This document shows, in pieces, positions 17,460 to 26,209 of a DNA stretch of 64,000 nucleotides. The stretch is from Streptomyces massasporeus (GTDB lineage Bacteria > Actinomycetota > Actinomycetes > Streptomycetales > Streptomycetaceae). The notes under the pieces were generated by a model. The model saw only the letters and a list, made by a program, of their open reading frames with translations. It was not told the DNA's origin and did no database searches. Position numbers and translations under genes: made by a program. The stretch is from positions 62,001 to 126,000 of the forward strand of contig NZ_BMSE01000020.1 of assembly GCF_014648995.1 (NCBI RefSeq). The letters run 5' to 3'. Position 1 is the stretch's first letter; each line of letters begins with the position of its first letter.

Positions 17460-19595
17460 TCACGCGGGTTCGTCGCGCAGGCGGAAGGCGCGCAGGAGGA
17501 GCACCGCGATGTCGTCGGTGTGCCGTCCGGTGGGTGTGGTGTGGCGGACGAGCCGGTCGATGACCCGTTCCAGGTCGTGTCCGTCGGCGGTGTCCAGGTG
17601 CCCGGCGAGATCTCTCGTGGTGCGGGTGACGTCACTGCCCGGGAGTTCGACGAGGCCGTCGGTGTAGAGGGCGAGGGTGGTGCCGGGGAGCAGGGGCACG
17701 GTGGTGACCGGGTAGTCGCCGCCGGTGTCGATGCCCAGCAGCGGGCCGGGCTCGACGTCGAGAACGGCGGCGGGGTGCCGGGCGTGGCGCAGCAGCGGCG
17801 GCACGTGTCCGGCGCTGGCGAAGGACGCCTGCCCCCGGCTCAGGTCGAGGTGGGCGTAGAGGCAGGAGACGAGCAGTTCGGAGTCGAGGTCGGCCAGGAG
17901 CCGGTTGGTGCGGGCGAGGACCTGGCCGGGTGCGGCGCCGGCGGTGGCGTGGGCGTGGATGGCGGTGCGGACCTGCCCCATGAGGGCGGCGGCGGCGACG
18001 CTGTGGCCTTCCACGTCGCCGATGACGGCGGCCGCGGTCGTGTCGTCGAGGCGCAGCACGTCGAAGAAGTCCCCGCCGACCTCGGTGCCGTGACCGGCGG
18101 GCAGATAGCGGGCGGCGACGTCGAGACCGGGCAGCCGCGGCAGGGCCCGGGGCAGCAGGGCGCGCTGCAGTTCGTGCACGAGCCGGTGTTTGGTGTCGTA
18201 GAGCCGGGCGCGGTCGAGGGCCTGGGCGATCAGGCCGGACAGCGAGGTGAGGACGGCGCGTTCGTCGGCGGTGAAGGTGTGCGGCCGGGCGTAGGACAGG
18301 ATGCAGCAGCCGACCGGGCGGCCGGAGATGATCAGAGGGAGGAACGCCCAGGCCTGCTTGCCGCTGATCTGGGGTGCGTCGGGGTAGCTGGCGGCCAGTT
18401 CGGCGGGATCGGCGAAGAAGGCGGGGGTGCCGCTGGCGAGGACCTGGCCGGCGGGGGTGAGGTCGGTGTCCAGGGACAGGGCGTCGAGCCGCTCCATGAC
18501 GTCGGCCGGGTAGCCGTGGTAGCCGGTGATCTTCAGCCGTCCGGCGTCGACTCCGGACAGCACGAGGCCCTGGGCGCCGAAGGCGGGCAGGATCTGGTGG
18601 GTGATCAGTGCGACGAGGTCGCGTACGGTCACGGACTCGGTGAGCGCGGCGGCCAGGTGCACGAGTTGGTAGAGGCGTCCCGTGGGTGCCACGACGGGCG
18701 GCCGTGCACCGGCGGGCTGCGGTGGGGCCTCGGTCCGCTCCGCGCTCGGCAGGACGCGGACGCTGATGCCGCTGGTGTCGGGGTAGAGCTCGAAGGTCAG
18801 CGGCTGGTCCGGCGGGCGGAGCGCGGTGAAGGAGACGGGGGCGCGACTGACGAGGGCCGTGCGGTAGTGGTCCTCGTAGACGGGGTCGTCGAGCCAGGAC
18901 AGGGATTGCCAGGGCCGGGTGCCGAGGAGCCGGTCGGCGGCGCGGCCGAGCAGGCGGGCCGCGGTGGCGGTGACGAAGGTGATGCGGCCTTCCAGGTCGA
19001 GGGCCGCGGCGCCCTCGGGAAGGCGTTCGAGGTAGTCGGCGGCGGCCAGACCGGTCTGCGCGGGGTGACGGGTGGCGTCCACGGGCACGACGCGCGGCTG
19101 GTCGGGCAGGGCCGGTGGCCGGGTGGCGTCGTCCAGGAGCCGGGCCATGCGGCGGGCGCTGGAGGTGATGTGGCCGCGTTCGCGTGGCGAGATCCGGCGC
19201 GGCCGGCCGGCGGGCCACATGAGCACGAGGCCGCCCCAGGAGCGCCGTACGCCGGTCAGCGGGACGGCGGCCAGGGCGAACGGGTAGGGCAGGACGGCGG
19301 CGGCGCGGGGGTAGCGGCGGGCCATCTCCTCCTGGCCGGCGACGCTGACCAGGGTGTCGTCGTGGATCGCGTCGGCGACCGGGACCGGCGCGGTGAGGGG
19401 GAGTCGCTGCCAGGGCGCGGAGAAGGCCAGCGGCAGACCGCACAGGGCCACCAGGCGCAGCACCGGCTCCGCCTCCTCGATGAGGTAGAGGCCGCCGATG
19501 GAGGCGCCGGTACCGCGCACGGTGTCGGCCAGTGCCACCGACAGGGCGTCGTCCAGCGATCCGGAGCCGCCGGGGTGCTCCTTGCTCCCGGGCAT
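17460..19595 (-). CDS. PAS/GAF-domain SpoIIE-type protein phosphatase (711 aa)
   Basis: Paralogue of the phosphatase at 14067 without its extra PAS. Order: GAF-like about 20-150 (GASIGGLYLIEEAEPVLRLV), PAS about 185-285 (LPEGAAALDLEGRITFVTATAARLLG), GAF about 300-475, SpoIIE catalytic 490-711. Metal-site motifs are GGDFFD, GDVEGHS, YTDGLVE and DDIAVLLL. Both proteins share WQSLSWLDDPVYEDHYR/WEVITWLRDPAYEDRYR in the PAS and PLIxSGRPVG in the GAF, so they come from one duplication. ATG 19595 follows GGGAGGA at 6 nt. It faces the ANTAR gene end to end. The target STAS protein is not encoded nearby. Confidence 0.92.
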   Translation of the reverse strand: MPGSKEHPGGSGSLDDALSVALADTVRGTGASIGGLYLIEEAEPVLRLVALCGLPLAFSAPWQRLPLTAPVPVADAIHDDTLVSVAGQEEMARRYPRAAAVLPYPFALAAVPLTGVRRSWGGLVLMWPAGRPRRISPRERGHITSSARRMARLLDDATRPPALPDQPRVVPVDATRHPAQTGLAAADYLERLPEGAAALDLEGRITFVTATAARLLGRAADRLLGTRPWQSLSWLDDPVYEDHYRTALVSRAPVSFTALRPPDQPLTFELYPDTSGISVRVLPSAERTEAPPQPAGARPPVVAPTGRLYQLVHLAAALTESVTVRDLVALITHQILPAFGAQGLVLSGVDAGRLKITGYHGYPADVMERLDALSLDTDLTPAGQVLASGTPAFFADPAELAASYPDAPQISGKQAWAFLPLIISGRPVGCCILSYARPHTFTADERAVLTSLSGLIAQALDRARLYDTKHRLVHELQRALLPRALPRLPGLDVAARYLPAGHGTEVGGDFFDVLRLDDTTAAAVIGDVEGHSVAAAALMGQVRTAIHAHATAGAAPGQVLARTNRLLADLDSELLVSCLYAHLDLSRGQASFASAGHVPPLLRHARHPAAVLDVEPGPLLGIDTGGDYPVTTVPLLPGTTLALYTDGLVELPGSDVTRTTRDLAGHLDTADGHDLERVIDRLVRHTTPTGRHTDDIAVLLLRAFRLRDEPA

Positions 19596-19807
19596 GGTGT
19601 CCTCCCGCTCCTGCCCGCACGATGCGCCTGGCGGAGCGTGCGGGCATGTCCTCCGTACGTGTGCCCGGTTTGCGGCTGAATGTGCAGTCTCGGGGTGTGA
19701 TCACAGGACCGCCCGGGGGTGGCGGTGCGGCCGTTTCGTGCGGACGGCCGTGCACGCGGGCACCGGCTGGCAGAATCGGGAGCCCTGGAGGGCACCGGGA
19801 GGCCGCC

Positions 19808-20560
19808 TTGCTGACGCTGACATCGCAGGACCCGCTGGCCATCACCGTCACGGAGGCGATCCGGACCGGGGATCTGCCCGGGCTGAGGCGGCTGCTCGCC
19901 GACCACCCCGGTCTGGCCACCGCGCGCGTCACCGAGCAGGGCGAGGACTGCAAGGGCACGCGCACTCTGCTGCACATCGCGGCCGACTGGCCCGGTCACT
20001 TCCCCAGGGGTCCGGAGGTCGTCGCGGCCCTCGTCGCCGCCGGGGCCGACCCCCGGGCCCGCTTCGAGGGTGCGCACGCGGAGACGCCGCTGCACTGGGC
20101 CGCCAGCAGCAACGACGTGCCCGTGCTCGACGCGCTCATAGCGGCCGGGGCCGACATCGAGGCGCCTGGGGCGGTGATCGGCGGCGGCAGCCCGCTCGCC
20201 GACGCCCGGGGATTCGGCCAGTGGCGCGCGGCGCACCGGCTCATCGAGCACGGCGCCCGCGTCACCTTCCAGGACGCCGCCACACTCGGCCTGCTCGACC
20301 GGGTCCGGGGCTTCGTCGAGGCGGACGAGCCGCCGTCACCGGACGAGATCACCAGCGCCTTCTGGGGCGCCTGCCACGGCGGGCACCTGCCCACCGCGCA
20401 GTACCTGCACCACCGGGGCGCCGACCCCCACTGGTGCGGCTACGACGGCATGACACCGCTCGACATCGCCCGCGCCCAGGACGCCGACGACGTCGTGCGG
20501 TGGCTGCGCGACCTGGGCACGCAGCGGAAGACCTCCGGCGGGGCGCCTCACAGGCAGTAG
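19808..20560 (+). CDS. ankyrin-repeat protein
   Basis: 250-residue soluble protein of ankyrin repeats: DLPGLRRLLADHPGLATAR, RTLLHIAADWPG…VVAALVAAGADP, ETPLHWAASSNDVPVLDALIAAGADI, FGQWRAAHRLIEHGARV, and MTPLDIARAQDADDVVRWLR at the end. Ankyrin stacks mediate protein binding; no enzymatic residues are seen. TTG 19808 is chosen because GGGAGG sits 6 nt before it; ATGs further upstream in the frame have none. The 3' end overlaps the convergent 60-codon gene by 13 bp. Its promoter must lie in the 212-bp region shared with the SpoIIE gene, where I found no clear motif. Confidence 0.82.
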   Translation: MLTLTSQDPLAITVTEAIRTGDLPGLRRLLADHPGLATARVTEQGEDCKGTRTLLHIAADWPGHFPRGPEVVAALVAAGADPRARFEGAHAETPLHWAASSNDVPVLDALIAAGADIEAPGAVIGGGSPLADARGFGQWRAAHRLIEHGARVTFQDAATLGLLDRVRGFVEADEPPSPDEITSAFWGACHGGHLPTAQYLHHRGADPHWCGYDGMTPLDIARAQDADDVVRWLRDLGTQRKTSGGAPHRQ

Positions 20561-20730
20561 CGCACGAGCCATTCGTCCTGGTTGTAGGCGGTGCGCGCCG
20601 GGTCGGGCACGCTCGCCGCCCGCTCCTCGACCATGTCCTCCACACGCACCGGCTCCGGCAGTGTCCCGAAGCGGGCCCGGCGGGCGGCGCCCTCCGCCTC
20701 GTTCCCCTGCTGCGATGTCGCCTCGTCCAC
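20548..20730 (-). CDS. 60-residue conserved-type small protein
   Basis: Acidic small protein beginning MDEATSQQGNEAEG and ending AYNQDEWLVRYCL. There is no membrane segment or recognised domain; the aromatic, Cys-containing C-terminus looks like a docking tail. GTG 20730 has GAGAGGGG about 8 nt upstream, and codon use is typical. Because its end overlaps the ankyrin gene's end by 13 bp on the opposite strand, the two transcripts are antisense at their 3' ends. Function unknown. Confidence 0.6.
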   Translation of the reverse strand: MDEATSQQGNEAEGAARRARFGTLPEPVRVEDMVEERAASVPDPARTAYNQDEWLVRYCL

Positions 20731-20826
20731 GGCGATTCCCCTCTCCGGCTGGTCGGTCCGGCCCTTCGGCCCCTGGTGGGCAAAGAGTTGACGTGTGAGA
20801 GGGGCGCTTGGTTCCCGCCGCGTCGC

Positions 20827-21791
20827 TCAGCCGTAGAAGTTGCGCTGCCACCGGTGCCCGGCGAGGGTGGCGAGCTGCTCGTCCGTGAGCGGCCGGCCGT
20901 CGCTCAGGGCGGTGTTGCGCTCGACGTTGCGGACGCTGCGCATCCCGGGGATGACGGTCGAGACGGCGGGGTGGCTCAGGACGAAGCGCAGCGCCGTCTC
21001 GGCCATGTCGTCCGCGCCGATGCCGAGGTCGGCGCAGATCGCCGCGACACGCCGCTCGACCTGGGCGGGGCGGTCGTCGCGGAAGCAACGGTTGCGGAAG
21101 TCGCCCTCGGGGAAGGCCGAGCCGGCCGTGATCCGTCCGGTCAGTCCGCCCTCGTCGAGGGCGACGCGCGCGATGACGCCGACGCCGTGTTCCGCGCAGG
21201 CGGGGAGCAGGGTCCCGGCCGGGGCCTGGTCGAAGATGGTGTAGATGACCTGGATGGTGTCGACCGTGCCGCTGCGCACCAGCCGAACGGCATTGTCGGG
21301 CTCGTGGTCGTTGACCGACACGCCGAAGAGGCGGATCTTGCCCTCGCGCTTCAGGTCCTGGACCGTCTCCAGCCACTCACCGCGGCCGGCCCGTTCGTCG
21401 CTCCACACATGGAACTGCACCACGTCGAAGTGGTCGCCGCTCGCGCGCAGGCTGGTCTCCAGGCTGTCGCGGATGTGCTCACCGGGGAACGCCCGATCGG
21501 GGGGGCCACCCCGTCCGGGGCGGGCCACAGCCGGTTCAGCGGCGGGACCTTGGTGGCCACGAGGACCTCGTCACCGGCCAATTCCCGCACCACCCGGCCG
21601 ACGATGCGTTCACTCTCCCCGTAGCCGCGGGTGGTGTCGACAAGGTTCACGCCGAGGTCCAGGGCCCGGCGCAGGGCGCGGACGGACTCGTCCTCGCCGG
21701 CGCCGAACCAGGCGGACTCGCCGATACCCCAGGCGCCGTAGCCGATCTCCGACACGGACAATCCGCTGCGTCCCCGTTCGCGATAGCGCAC
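20827..21791 (-). pseudogene. aldo/keto reductase gene with a frameshift in a C7 run
   Basis: The two halves of one aldo/keto reductase lie in different frames. The first (from GTG 21791, which follows GGAGG at 6 nt) encodes RYRERGRSGLSVSEIGYGAWG, VNLVDTTRGYGESERIVG and EVLVATKVPPLNRLWPAPDG. The second resumes at RAFPGEHIRDSLETSLRAS and runs through DVVQFHVWSDE, FGVSVNDHEP and TVIPGMRSVRNVERN to the stop. The break is at 21499-21505, seven C on the coding strand; one extra C restores a continuous 321-residue reductase. Family enzymes reduce carbonyls with NADPH. It may be a true null, a slippery phase-variable tract, or a sequencing error. Confidence 0.8.
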
Positions 21792-21952
21792 GGTGCGCCT
21801 CCACGGCACGGCGGTCCCCCGACGGACGGCTGCCGCCGGCTGCGCCGACCCTAGGCGATCACCCGCCGGGGATCACGGAGGTTTCGGTGGGTGAACCGGC
21901 TTGTTCGACCCTACGAACTTTCAACTCGGTTGTTTCCCCTGCGCCTTCACAG

Positions 21953-21973
21953 TGATAGGAAACCTTCCTATCA
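21953..21973. promoter_or_regulatory. palindromic operator of the chitosanase gene
   Basis: TGATAGGAA-ACC-TTCCTATCA, a perfect 9+9 bp inverted repeat, ends 49 nt before the chitosanase GTG. Position and shape fit the operator of CsnR, the ROK-family repressor known for csn genes in streptomycetes; that identity is inference, and no csnR gene is present here. Confidence 0.65.
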
Positions 21974-22021
21974 GTTCTGCACGGCCCGCTCTTCCAACCC
22001 CCCACTCCGCTTGGAGGCACC

Positions 22022-22843
22022 GTGAGACACCCCTCGGCCCCGGCCACCCGCCGCACCGTGCTGGCGCTGTTCGGCGCGGCCCTCGTGGCCACCCCGCTGC
22101 TCCAGCCGTCGCACGCCACGGCGTCCGCACGTGCGATCGGGCTCGACGACCCGGCGAAGAAGGAGATCGCCATGCAGCTCGTGTCGAGCGCGGAGAACTC
22201 CTCGCTCGACTGGAAGGCGCAGTACCAGTACATCGAGGACATCGGCGACGGCCGCGGCTACACCGCGGGCATCATCGGGTTCTGCTCCGGCACCGGCGAC
22301 ATGCTGGACCTCGTCGAGCTCTACGCCGCCCGCAAGCCCGGCAACGTCCTCCAGAAGTACCTGCCGGCCCTGCGCGAGGTCGACGGTTCCGACTCGCACG
22401 ACGGGCTCGACCCCGGCTTCCCCGGCGACTGGCGCCGGGCGGCGCGGGACGCCGAGTTCCGCCGGGCCCAGGACGACGAACGCGACCGGGTGTACTTCGA
22501 CCCGGCGGTCCGGCAGGGCAAGGCGGACGGGCTGCGCGTACTGGGCCAGTTCGCCTATTACGACGCCATCGTCATGCACGGCGACGGCGGCGACCCCACG
22601 AGCTTCCGCAACATCCGCAAGCGGGCCCTGCGGACGGCGAAGCCGCCGGCGCAGGGCGGTGACGAGGTGACCTACCTCCACGCGTTCCTGGACGCGCGGG
22701 TGTGGGCCATGAAGCAGGAGGAGGCGCACAGCGACACGAGCCGGGTCGACACCGCCCAGCGCGTCTTCCTGAACCGGCGCAACCTCGATCTGAACCCGCC
22801 ACTGGACTGGAAGGTCTACGGCGACAGCTACCACATCGGCTGA
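22022..22843 (+). CDS. csn: GH46 chitosanase, secreted
   Basis: 273-residue secreted endo-hydrolase of chitosan (beta-1,4 GlcN polymer), inverting mechanism. An arginine-bearing signal peptide (RRTVLALFGAALVATPLL, residues 10-27) leads to a mature start near the SARAIG region. The catalytic acid is Glu58 in SSAENSSLDWKAQYQY and the base Asp76 in IEDIGDGRGYTAG, with the 18-residue spacing seen in the N174 enzyme. GTG 22022 follows TTGGAGG at 4 nt. Length and the full GH46 core are typical. It is monocistronic with a perfect palindrome upstream, and is probably induced by chitosan oligosaccharides. The chitin-active-type LPMO at 29442 may act on related polymers. Confidence 0.95.
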   Translation: MRHPSAPATRRTVLALFGAALVATPLLQPSHATASARAIGLDDPAKKEIAMQLVSSAENSSLDWKAQYQYIEDIGDGRGYTAGIIGFCSGTGDMLDLVELYAARKPGNVLQKYLPALREVDGSDSHDGLDPGFPGDWRRAARDAEFRRAQDDERDRVYFDPAVRQGKADGLRVLGQFAYYDAIVMHGDGGDPTSFRNIRKRALRTAKPPAQGGDEVTYLHAFLDARVWAMKQEEAHSDTSRVDTAQRVFLNRRNLDLNPPLDWKVYGDSYHIG

Positions 22844-22854
22844 CGCCCCGGCCC

Positions 22855-22887
22855 GGGAAGTGGTCCACCGAGCAGGCAGGGAAGTGG
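22855..22887. promoter_or_regulatory. direct repeat GGGAAGTGG x2 upstream of EamA transporter gene
   Basis: GGGAAGTGG at 22855-22863 and again at 22879-22887, 24 bp apart, each followed by (T/A)C. The second also forms GGGAAG…CTTCCC with 22895-22900. AAGTGG-(A/T)C half sites in direct repeat are typical of MocR/PdxR-type regulators, which often control EamA permeases; the assignment is inference. Confidence 0.45.
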
Positions 22888-22926
22888 ACTCCTTCCCGGG
22901 CCGCCCGGCTGCCTACCGTCGCCCTC

Positions 22927-23889
22927 ATGAACGCCACCACCACGCGCGGAGCCCTGCTCGCCGCGCTCGCCTGCGTCCTCGTCGGAGGGTCCTTCACCGC
23001 CAACAGCGTCCTGGGCGACTACCCGTACGCCGGCGGCCAGTTCCTGCGCTACGGACTGGCCTGTCTGTTACTGCTCCCCGCGGCCGGGAAAGGCGCCGCC
23101 GACCGGTTGCGGGCCCTGACACTGCGTCAGGGGGTCCGCCTCGCCCTGCTCGCGGCGGTCGGCATGGTCGGCTTCAACCTGGCCGTCCTCGCCGCCGAGC
23201 GCACGGCGGAACCGGCGGTGCCCGGCGTGCTCGTGGGCTGTGCGCCGGTGGTCGTCGCCGTGCTGGTCCCCCTCCTCGACGGGCGCGGGCCGCAACGGAC
23301 CGTGCTGTACGGGGCGTTGCTCGTGGCCGTCGGCGCCCTCACGGTCCAGGGCTGGGGGCGCACGGACGGCGCGGGCATCGCCTTCTCGGTCTGCGCCCTG
23401 GCCGGGGAGGTCGGCTTCGCCGTGCTCGCGGTCCCCGTGCTGCGGCCGCTCGGGCCCCGGCTGCTGTCCGCCGTCGTGTGTGCGGTCGCCGCGCTGGAGT
23501 CGGCTGCGATCGGGCTGCTGTTCGACGGGGGTGCGTGGCTGCGGCGTCCGGACACCGTCGAGACGTCCGCGCTGCTGTGGCAGGCGGTGGTGGTCACCGT
23601 GGTCGGCTTCGTGTGCTGGTACATGGGCATGCAGCGGATCGGCGCGGAACGCGCCACCCTGTTCTCCGGCCTCATCCCGGTCGCGGCGGCCTGCACCGCA
23701 CCGCTCGTGGGCACGGGCTCCTACGGACTCGCGCAGGCGGCGGGCAGCGCGCTGGTCGGGCTCGGTGTGGCGCTCGGGTCGGGGGTGCTCAGGCGCGCGG
23801 GACGCGAGCGCCGTTCACGGGCGCGGGCCTTTCGGGGGAACGGGCGCCCCGAGTCCCGTGGCGTCCGCGTGCCTGGAATGCCGGAGTGA
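22927..23889 (+). CDS. EamA/DMT-superfamily transporter
   Basis: 320-residue integral membrane protein with about ten hydrophobic helices in two EamA halves (VLVGGSFTANSVL near 20, LALLAAVGMVGFNLAVLAAERT near 80, LFSGLIPVAAACTAPLVG near 245). The C-terminal 35 residues are basic and cytoplasmic. Family members export amino acids, nucleosides or drugs. ATG 22927 has no ribosome site; a TACCGT hexamer ends 8 nt upstream, so the mRNA may be leaderless. One in-frame TTA codon at 23068 suggests bldA control. Paired GGGAAGTGG boxes lie 40-72 nt upstream. Confidence 0.85.
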   Translation: MNATTTRGALLAALACVLVGGSFTANSVLGDYPYAGGQFLRYGLACLLLLPAAGKGAADRLRALTLRQGVRLALLAAVGMVGFNLAVLAAERTAEPAVPGVLVGCAPVVVAVLVPLLDGRGPQRTVLYGALLVAVGALTVQGWGRTDGAGIAFSVCALAGEVGFAVLAVPVLRPLGPRLLSAVVCAVAALESAAIGLLFDGGAWLRRPDTVETSALLWQAVVVTVVGFVCWYMGMQRIGAERATLFSGLIPVAAACTAPLVGTGSYGLAQAAGSALVGLGVALGSGVLRRAGRERRSRARAFRGNGRPESRGVRVPGMPE

Positions 23890-23947
23890 TCCCGCGCGCA
23901 TCTAATGGACGGCACTGACCTCCAGGCCGACACAGGAGACGACGTCC

Positions 23948-26197
23948 ATGCCGCACAGCCGCACCGGTGAAGGGGACCAGAAGGCCGCGCGCGGAGGTGT
24001 GCTTCGGCGGCTGGGCGAATGGTGCGCACGCCACTTCGTCGTCGTCATCATCGCCTGGCTGGTGGCACTGGTGGCGCTGCAGGTCGTCAGCCGTGAATTC
24101 GGAGGGGAGTACTCCGACAACTTCAGCCTGCCCCAGGCGCAGGCCCAGAAGGGCCTGGACGTGCTGAAGGCGCACGATCCCCAGGCCGGCGGCTACAGCA
24201 GCCAGATCGTGATGCGCGACGACCAGCAACCCCTGACCGCGCTGAGCTCCCAGATGTCGACCACGGTCGCCGACCTGGAGAAGCTCCCGCACGTGCTGTC
24301 GGCCCAGAACCCGCTGACCGCCCCGAGCACGCCGAGCGGTCAGCAGAACGTGGGGCCGCTGTCGGACGACAAGAAGACGGCCTACATCACCGTCCGTTTC
24401 AACGTGCAGCCCTCGACACTCGGCGACGACTATCTCAACGGCGTCGACACCGCGGTGCAGCCGTTGCGGTCGGCCGGGGCGGAGGTCGAGTACGGCGGGC
24501 CGCTCGGCGAGCTCGCCCGGCCGTCCGCCGACGACCGGGTGAGCGAGCTGATCGGTTTCGGCGTGGCGGTCATCGTGCTGCTGGTCGGGTTCGGGAGCGT
24601 GATCGCCGCCGTCGTCCCGCTGCTGAGCGCGCTGATCAGCGTCGTCGGCGGGCTCGCCATCCTCGGGCTGCTGGCGGCGGCCTTCACCTTCGCGACGGTC
24701 TCACCGACCCTGGCCACGATGATCGGCCTCGGTGTCGGCATCGACTACGCCCTGTTCATGCTCACCCGGCACCGGCAGAACCTCATCGACGGCATGGACC
24801 CGGTGCGGGCCGCGGGTCAGGCCGCGAGCACCAGCGGCCATGCCGTTCTCGTCTCGGGCTGCACGGTGATCATCGCGCTGGCGGGCCTGTCCGCGTCCGG
24901 GGTCTCCTTCATCTCCCTGCTCGGTGTCGCCGCCGCCGTCACCGTCGTCTCGGCCGTCGTCGGCGCGCTCACCCTGGTGCCGGCCCTGCTCGGCCTCATC
25001 GGCCGGCACATCGACCGCTTCCACGTGCGCACGCCCATCGCCGAGACCGAAGCCGGGGCGGGGGACACGCCGCAGGGCACCTGGCACCGGTACGCGCAGC
25101 GGGTGGAGCGCAGACCGCTGTCGTTCCTGTCGGCGGGTGTCGCCGTGGTCGTGGTCCTCGCGATCCCGTTGTTCTCCATCCAGCTCGGGCACATCGGCGA
25201 CGGCGCCGACCCGACCTCCTTCACCGACCGACGGGCCTTCGACCTGATGGCCGATGCCTTCGGGCCCGGCTCGAACGGCCCGCTCACGGTCGTCATCGAC
25301 CAGACGAACGTGCCTCAGTCGCAGCGCTCCGCACTGGCCTCGAAGGCCCAGCAGTCGCTCGACAAGGTCCAGGGCGCCGCCGTCGTCACTCCCCTGACGC
25401 CCACGCAGGACGGCGACATCCTGCTCGGCACGGTCTACTCGACCAAGTCCCCGCAGAACGCCACGACCACGGACCTGACCAACCGTCTCGTCGACGACAC
25501 GCTGCCGGACGCCGTCCAGGGCACGGACGCCAAGGGGTACGTCACCGGCACGACGGCCACCCAGGTCGACTTCCGTGACATCGTCGCCTCCCAGCTGCCC
25601 GTGATCATCGCCGTCGTGGTGGGTCTGGCGTTCCTGATCATCCTGGCTGTGTTCCGGGGCCTGCTCGTCGCCGTCAAGGCGGCCGTCCTGAACGTGCTGT
25701 CGATCGCCGCGTCGTACGGCGTGGTCGTCGCGGTCTTCCAGTGGGGCTGGGGCGGTCCCGCTCTCGGGGTCCACGGCAAGGTGCCCATCGAGAGCTACGT
25801 GCCGATGATGATGTTCGCCATCGTCTTCGGCCTCAGCATGGACTACGAGATCTTCCTGCTGTCGCGTGTCCACGAGGCCTGGCTCCGCACCGGGGACGCC
25901 AAGGGGTCGGTCGCGCACGCCCTGGAGATCACAGCCCGCGTCATCACCTGCGCCGCGCTGATCATGGTGAGCGTGTTCGCGGCGTTCCTCCTCAGCGACA
26001 ACATCGTGGTCAAGATGCTCGGGCTGGGGCTGGCCGTCAGCGTGCTCATCGACGCGACCGTCGTACGGCTGCTCATGGTGCCGGCCGTGATGACGCTGCT
26101 CGGGCGGCACGCCTGGTGGATGCCGCGGTGGCTGGACCGGGTGGTGCCGCACATCGACGCCGAGGGGTCGAAGGCCGAGGCGCACCCCGCTTCCTGA
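23948..26197 (+). CDS. MMPL/RND-type transporter
   Basis: 749-residue proton-driven exporter of the MmpL family. TM1 (about 32-50), a first external loop, five helices from about 200, a second loop and a second set of helices give the usual 12-TM two-fold symmetry. The two proton-relay signatures are GLGVGIDYALFMLTRHRQ near 260 and FGLSMDYEIFLLSRVHE near 630, each with the expected Asp-Tyr pair. Mycobacterial relatives export lipids and siderophores; streptomycete ones are often lipid or antibiotic exporters. ATG 23948 follows AGGAGA at 9 nt. It lies 58 nt after the EamA gene, possibly co-transcribed. Substrate unknown. Confidence 0.92.
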   Translation: MPHSRTGEGDQKAARGGVLRRLGEWCARHFVVVIIAWLVALVALQVVSREFGGEYSDNFSLPQAQAQKGLDVLKAHDPQAGGYSSQIVMRDDQQPLTALSSQMSTTVADLEKLPHVLSAQNPLTAPSTPSGQQNVGPLSDDKKTAYITVRFNVQPSTLGDDYLNGVDTAVQPLRSAGAEVEYGGPLGELARPSADDRVSELIGFGVAVIVLLVGFGSVIAAVVPLLSALISVVGGLAILGLLAAAFTFATVSPTLATMIGLGVGIDYALFMLTRHRQNLIDGMDPVRAAGQAASTSGHAVLVSGCTVIIALAGLSASGVSFISLLGVAAAVTVVSAVVGALTLVPALLGLIGRHIDRFHVRTPIAETEAGAGDTPQGTWHRYAQRVERRPLSFLSAGVAVVVVLAIPLFSIQLGHIGDGADPTSFTDRRAFDLMADAFGPGSNGPLTVVIDQTNVPQSQRSALASKAQQSLDKVQGAAVVTPLTPTQDGDILLGTVYSTKSPQNATTTDLTNRLVDDTLPDAVQGTDAKGYVTGTTATQVDFRDIVASQLPVIIAVVVGLAFLIILAVFRGLLVAVKAAVLNVLSIAASYGVVVAVFQWGWGGPALGVHGKVPIESYVPMMMFAIVFGLSMDYEIFLLSRVHEAWLRTGDAKGSVAHALEITARVITCAALIMVSVFAAFLLSDNIVVKMLGLGLAVSVLIDATVVRLLMVPAVMTLLGRHAWWMPRWLDRVVPHIDAEGSKAEAHPAS

Positions 26198-26209
26198 CGG
26201 GCCCAGGGG

